This document shows, in pieces, positions 45,038-47,810 of a DNA stretch of 47,810 nucleotides. Below the pieces are notes generated by a model. It was not told the origin of the DNA, did not search any database, and worked only from the letters and a program-made list of their open reading frames with translations. Positions within the stretch are counted from its first letter, which is position 1; every line of letters begins with the position of its first letter. The stretch spans positions 1-47,810 of the forward strand of contig NZ_JAOPFU010000035.1 in assembly GCF_025515275.1 (NCBI RefSeq), given 5' to 3'. The position numbers and the translations under genes were made by a program. This DNA comes from Catenovulum sp. 2E275. Its GTDB lineage: Bacteria > Pseudomonadota > Gammaproteobacteria > Enterobacterales > Alteromonadaceae.

Positions 45038-46093
45038 GTGTTTAGTGAATCTATTGTAAATAACATCAGCAGTTGCATTTTAATAACCAATGCAGAATTA
45101 AAAATTATTTATGCGAACCCTGCTGCTGAAAACTTTTTTAAATTAAGCGTACGTCGCTTACAAGAGCTTAATTTTGCTCAGTTATTCAGATACAGTTCAT
45201 TTGACTTAGAAAGAGTTCAACAAGCGGTTCCAACTCAACAAAGCTTTACCGAAACCGAAGTTTCATTGGTTACCATGGATGAACATCACACTATGGCTGA
45301 AATGACATTCACGCCAATAAAAACCCATGACGGTGCATCATTATTAATTGAAATTCACACCATTGATCAAATTAAAAAAGTCAGTCAAGAAAGCTTTGTT
45401 CAATCGCAAATGCTGGCATCACGCGATTTAATCAGAGGGTTAGCTCACGAAATTAAAAACCCACTTGGCGGTATTCGTGGTGCCGCGCAACTATTAGATA
45501 AAATGCTGGATGATCAAGGTTTAAAAGAATGTACTCAAGTTATTATTAGTCAGTCTGACCGGTTACGAAATTTAGTAGACAGATTATTAGGCCCTAATAA
45601 ATTACCACAACGTGGAATGGGTAATATTCATAAAATTCTTGAACAAATCAGGCGCTTAATTGAGCTTGAAGATGAAAACAGCAATATTAATTTTGTCCGC
45701 GATTATGACCCGAGTATTCCTGATTTTAATATGGATGAAGAACAGGTTTATCAAGCTTTATTAAATGTTGTGCGCAATGCTTATCAAGCACTGCAAAATC
45801 AGGAACATGGAAAAATAACCTTTCAAACCCGTATCGCAAATCAAGAAACCATTCATGGGCAACGCCATAAACTGACAGCAATAATAAAAATTATCGATAA
45901 TGGTCCGGGTATACCAGAGAACATCAGAGACACATTATTTTATCCGATGATCACAACAAAATCAGATGGTACTGGACTTGGGTTATCCATTTCTCAGACC
46001 CTAATTAACCAACACAGAGGAAGAATTCATTGTGAGAGCTGGCCGGGGCGCACAGAGTTTACAGTTTATCTTCCTATAGATTTAAGGAATTGA
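45038..46093 (+). CDS. glnL: Nitrogen sensor kinase NtrB
   Basis: NtrB phosphorylates NtrC when nitrogen is limiting and dephosphorylates it when bound by PII. The start is a GTG at 45038 with TGAGG upstream. The 351 residues have an N-terminal PAS domain (about 5-115) and the H-box GLAHEIKNPLGGIRGAAQLL with His137. N, G1 and G2 boxes are NVVRNAYQAL, DNGPGIPENI and SDGTGLGLSIS. It is cotranscribed with ntrC (6 bp apart). Confidence 0.96.
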   Translation: MFSESIVNNISSCILITNAELKIIYANPAAENFFKLSVRRLQELNFAQLFRYSSFDLERVQQAVPTQQSFTETEVSLVTMDEHHTMAEMTFTPIKTHDGASLLIEIHTIDQIKKVSQESFVQSQMLASRDLIRGLAHEIKNPLGGIRGAAQLLDKMLDDQGLKECTQVIISQSDRLRNLVDRLLGPNKLPQRGMGNIHKILEQIRRLIELEDENSNINFVRDYDPSIPDFNMDEEQVYQALLNVVRNAYQALQNQEHGKITFQTRIANQETIHGQRHKLTAIIKIIDNGPGIPENIRDTLFYPMITTKSDGTGLGLSISQTLINQHRGRIHCESWPGRTEFTVYLPIDLRN

Positions 46094-46099
46094 TTTGTT

Positions 46100-47518
46100 A
46101 TGAGTGCAACGAAAGTTTGGATTGTAGATGACGACAGTTCAATTCGCTGGGTGATTGAAAAGGCGCTTGATGCAGCCGGTATCAGCAATACCTGTTTTGA
46201 GTCACCAATAGACTTATTGCAATCGTTAAAAAACGACAGTCCGGATGTCATTATTTCTGATATCCGAATGCCGGAAATGGATGGTATGGACTTATTAAAT
46301 CAGGTTAACCAACACGATCCTGATATTCCGGTTATTATCATGACTGCGCATTCTGACTTAGATTCAGCAGTCAATGCTTATCAAAGTGGCGCATTTGAAT
46401 ATCTACCAAAGCCTTTTGATATTGACGACGCGGTAAGTTTAACTCAACGCGCGTTAACCCATGTTATTGAAAACAGCAAAAAGAAACGGGCGCGACCAGA
46501 AGTAGAAAATATTTCAACTGACATTATTGGTGAAGCGCCCTCAATGCAGGAAGTTTTTCGTGCAATAGGCCGTTTATCACGCTCTAGCATTAGTGTATTA
46601 ATTAATGGTGAATCCGGTACAGGTAAAGAGCTGGTTGCACGTGCACTGCATAAACATAGCCCACGCCGCGATAATACATTTATTGCGCTGAATATGGCTG
46701 CAATTCCTAATGACTTAATAGAGTCAGAATTATTTGGTCACGAAAAAGGCGCATTTACCGGTGCAAATGCCATACGCGAAGGTCGTTTTGAACAGGCGAA
46801 TGGCGGCACTTTATTCTTAGATGAAATAGGTGATATGCCTTTACAGGTTCAAACTCGTTTATTGCGTGTTTTGGCCGATGGTCAATTTTATCGGGTTGGT
46901 GGTCGCCAACCACAAAGTGCAGATGTACGAATTATCGCTGCAACTCACCAAAACTTAGAAAAATTGGTGGCAGACGGCAAATTCCGTGAAGATTTATTTC
47001 ATCGTTTAAATGTAATTCGTATCCATTTACCACCACTTAAAGAGCGTCAGGAAGATATCCCACGTTTGGCAACTCAATTTTTAAGCCGCGCAGCCAAAGA
47101 AATGAAAGTGGAAGAAAAACGACTTTCAAAAGAAGCGGCCGAGTTTTTAAGTAAATTACCTTGGCCGGGTAATGTTCGCCAACTGGAAAACACCTGCCGA
47201 TGGTTAACCGTAATGGCAAGTGGTCAGGAAATTTTAATTTCTGATTTACCGCCAGAGTTATTAGAAAGTCAGCCGCATAAAGTTGCAGTTAGCGCCGCAG
47301 AAGTTGAAGGTGACTGGCAAACTTTATTAACTCACTGGGTAGATGAGCAACTGGCAAGCGGTAAAGATAATATTTTAGATGAAGCCATGGCAACATTTGA
47401 AACCATTATGCTCAAGCGCGCGCTACACCATACCTTAGGCCATAAACAGGAAGCCGCCAAACGTTTAGGCTGGGGAAGAAATACTATTACCCGAAAAATG
47501 AAAGAGTTAAATATTTAA
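46100..47518 (+). CDS. glnG: Nitrogen response regulator NtrC
   Basis: NtrC is a sigma54 activator. The 472 residues have a receiver domain with Asp54 in [12 protein letters not shown] and Lys in LPKPFD. The AAA+ domain has Walker A GESGTGKE, the sigma54 loop GAFTGA, Walker [13 protein letters not shown] and the R-finger region. A C-terminal Fis-type HTH ([20 protein letters not shown]) binds TGCAC-N7-GTGCA sites such as those at 42696, 42780 and 44998. It is the last gene before the right edge. Confidence 0.98.
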   Translation: MSATKVWIVDDDSSIRWVIEKALDAAGISNTCFESPIDLLQSLKNDSPDVIISDIRMPEMDGMDLLNQVNQHDPDIPVIIMTAHSDLDSAVNAYQSGAFEYLPKPFDIDDAVSLTQRALTHVIENSKKKRARPEVENISTDIIGEAPSMQEVFRAIGRLSRSSISVLINGESGTGKELVARALHKHSPRRDNTFIALNMAAIPNDLIESELFGHEKGAFTGANAIREGRFEQANGGTLFLDEIGDMPLQVQTRLLRVLADGQFYRVGGRQPQSADVRIIAATHQNLEKLVADGKFREDLFHRLNVIRIHLPPLKERQEDIPRLATQFLSRAAKEMKVEEKRLSKEAAEFLSKLPWPGNVRQLENTCRWLTVMASGQEILISDLPPELLESQPHKVAVSAAEVEGDWQTLLTHWVDEQLASGKDNILDEAMATFETIMLKRALHHTLGHKQEAAKRLGWGRNTITRKMKELNI

Positions 47519-47810
47519 CCTTTTTATTCTGTCAAAACAAATGACTGCGCCAAAACAAAACTAGGGTCTGTTGATCTTTTGAATACAATTTTGCAGCAGT
47601 TTTGTTTGGTATTTATCCAAGGCATAGCGATTGACGTGTAGTGAGCTACATAAATGAGCTATAACGCAGAAGAAATGCCAAACAAACGCTGCCCTTTGGG
47701 TTCGTCCTAAATGCTTTTTTACTCTTTGTTACCTACATGGATGTAGGTAAGGGGCGAGAGCATGGAGCGGAAGCTTTGCAGCATTTTGACTTAATCCATT
47801 AGGCCTTCAA
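47519..47810. repeat. Gene-free end with a large nested palindromic element
   Basis: No gene was found. Arms TTTGTTTGGTATTT (47601-47614) and AAATGCCAAACAAA (47674-47687) pair with one mismatch, and pairing extends outward through GCAGC/GCTGC to about 47593-47693. The loop contains further arms (ATAGC/GCTAT, then GTGTAG/CTACAT). A separate hairpin, TTACCTACAT-GG-ATGTAGGTAA, lies at 47729-47750. The shape suggests a dispersed intergenic repeat of marine gammaproteobacteria; other copies are not visible in this window. Confidence 0.55.

Noticed and set aside
1-47810. tRNA, rRNA or CRISPR arrays
   Set aside because: No cloverleaf with a canonical T-loop, no rRNA-like sequence, and no short regularly spaced repeats were seen; the Ig-domain repeats are protein-coding.

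Overview
The window looks like chromosome from a low-GC marine gammaproteobacterium of the order Alteromonadales, perhaps near Catenovulum. This is an inference from AT-rich codon use and gene order: argCBFGH followed by argA, metB and metJ divergent, glnA-DUF4124-ntrB-ntrC, and yihY with pip and dtd. No rRNA, tRNA or CRISPR array was recognised.

Region 1 (1-10967) is a complete Lap-type biofilm adhesin system. It starts with the N-terminal 636 residues of a giant adhesin, which has a retention module, a TAAG protease site and Ig-like repeats and runs off the left edge. Divergent from it is an operon for its type I secretion machine: a TolC-type channel fused to TSP3 and OmpA domains, a LapB-type ABC exporter, a LapC-type HlyD adaptor, and a LuxR-type regulator with a degenerate receiver. 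Facing it are lapG (periplasmic Cys protease) and lapD (c-di-GMP receptor). Together these genes can export the adhesin, hold it in its own outer-membrane channel, and release it when c-di-GMP falls.

Region 2 (11222-23175) is housekeeping: an MlaA-type lipoprotein with an MMPL/RND transporter, fadH, a yihY-pip-dtd cluster, a secreted helical protein, a voltage-sensor-type K+ channel, a DUF2878/DUF3833 pair, coaD, and an autoinducer-synthase-like acyltransferase.

Region 3 (23513-30560) is the arginine biosynthesis cluster argC-B-F-G-H plus full-length argA, all on the minus strand. A candidate promoter upstream of argC lies between two ArgR-like boxes. A REP-like hairpin separates argF and argG, and a perfect palindromic terminator separates argH and argA.

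Region 4 (30700-35300) is an accessory island. Two direct copies of a structured repeat of about 213 bp bracket a 5'-truncated Rhs core with a putative metallopeptidase toxin tip (HEKLH), a GspG-like candidate immunity protein, and a second orphan tip with its own candidate immunity gene. The two tips share a 16-bp sequence at the point where they diverge. Just outside lie a third possible orphan tip/membrane-protein pair and a zinc-ribbon protein of mobile-element type. This is the most unusual part of the window.

Region 5 (35399-40540) holds metB and metJ, divergent around a promoter with tandem MetJ boxes, then polB (DNA polymerase II) and a CPBP membrane protease.

Region 6 (40605-47518) holds typA/bipA and the nitrogen regulon core glnA-(DUF4124)-ntrB-ntrC. 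A consensus sigma54 promoter and several NtrC-like sites precede glnA, and a perfect NtrC palindrome precedes ntrB. The last 290 bp hold a large nested palindromic element and no gene.
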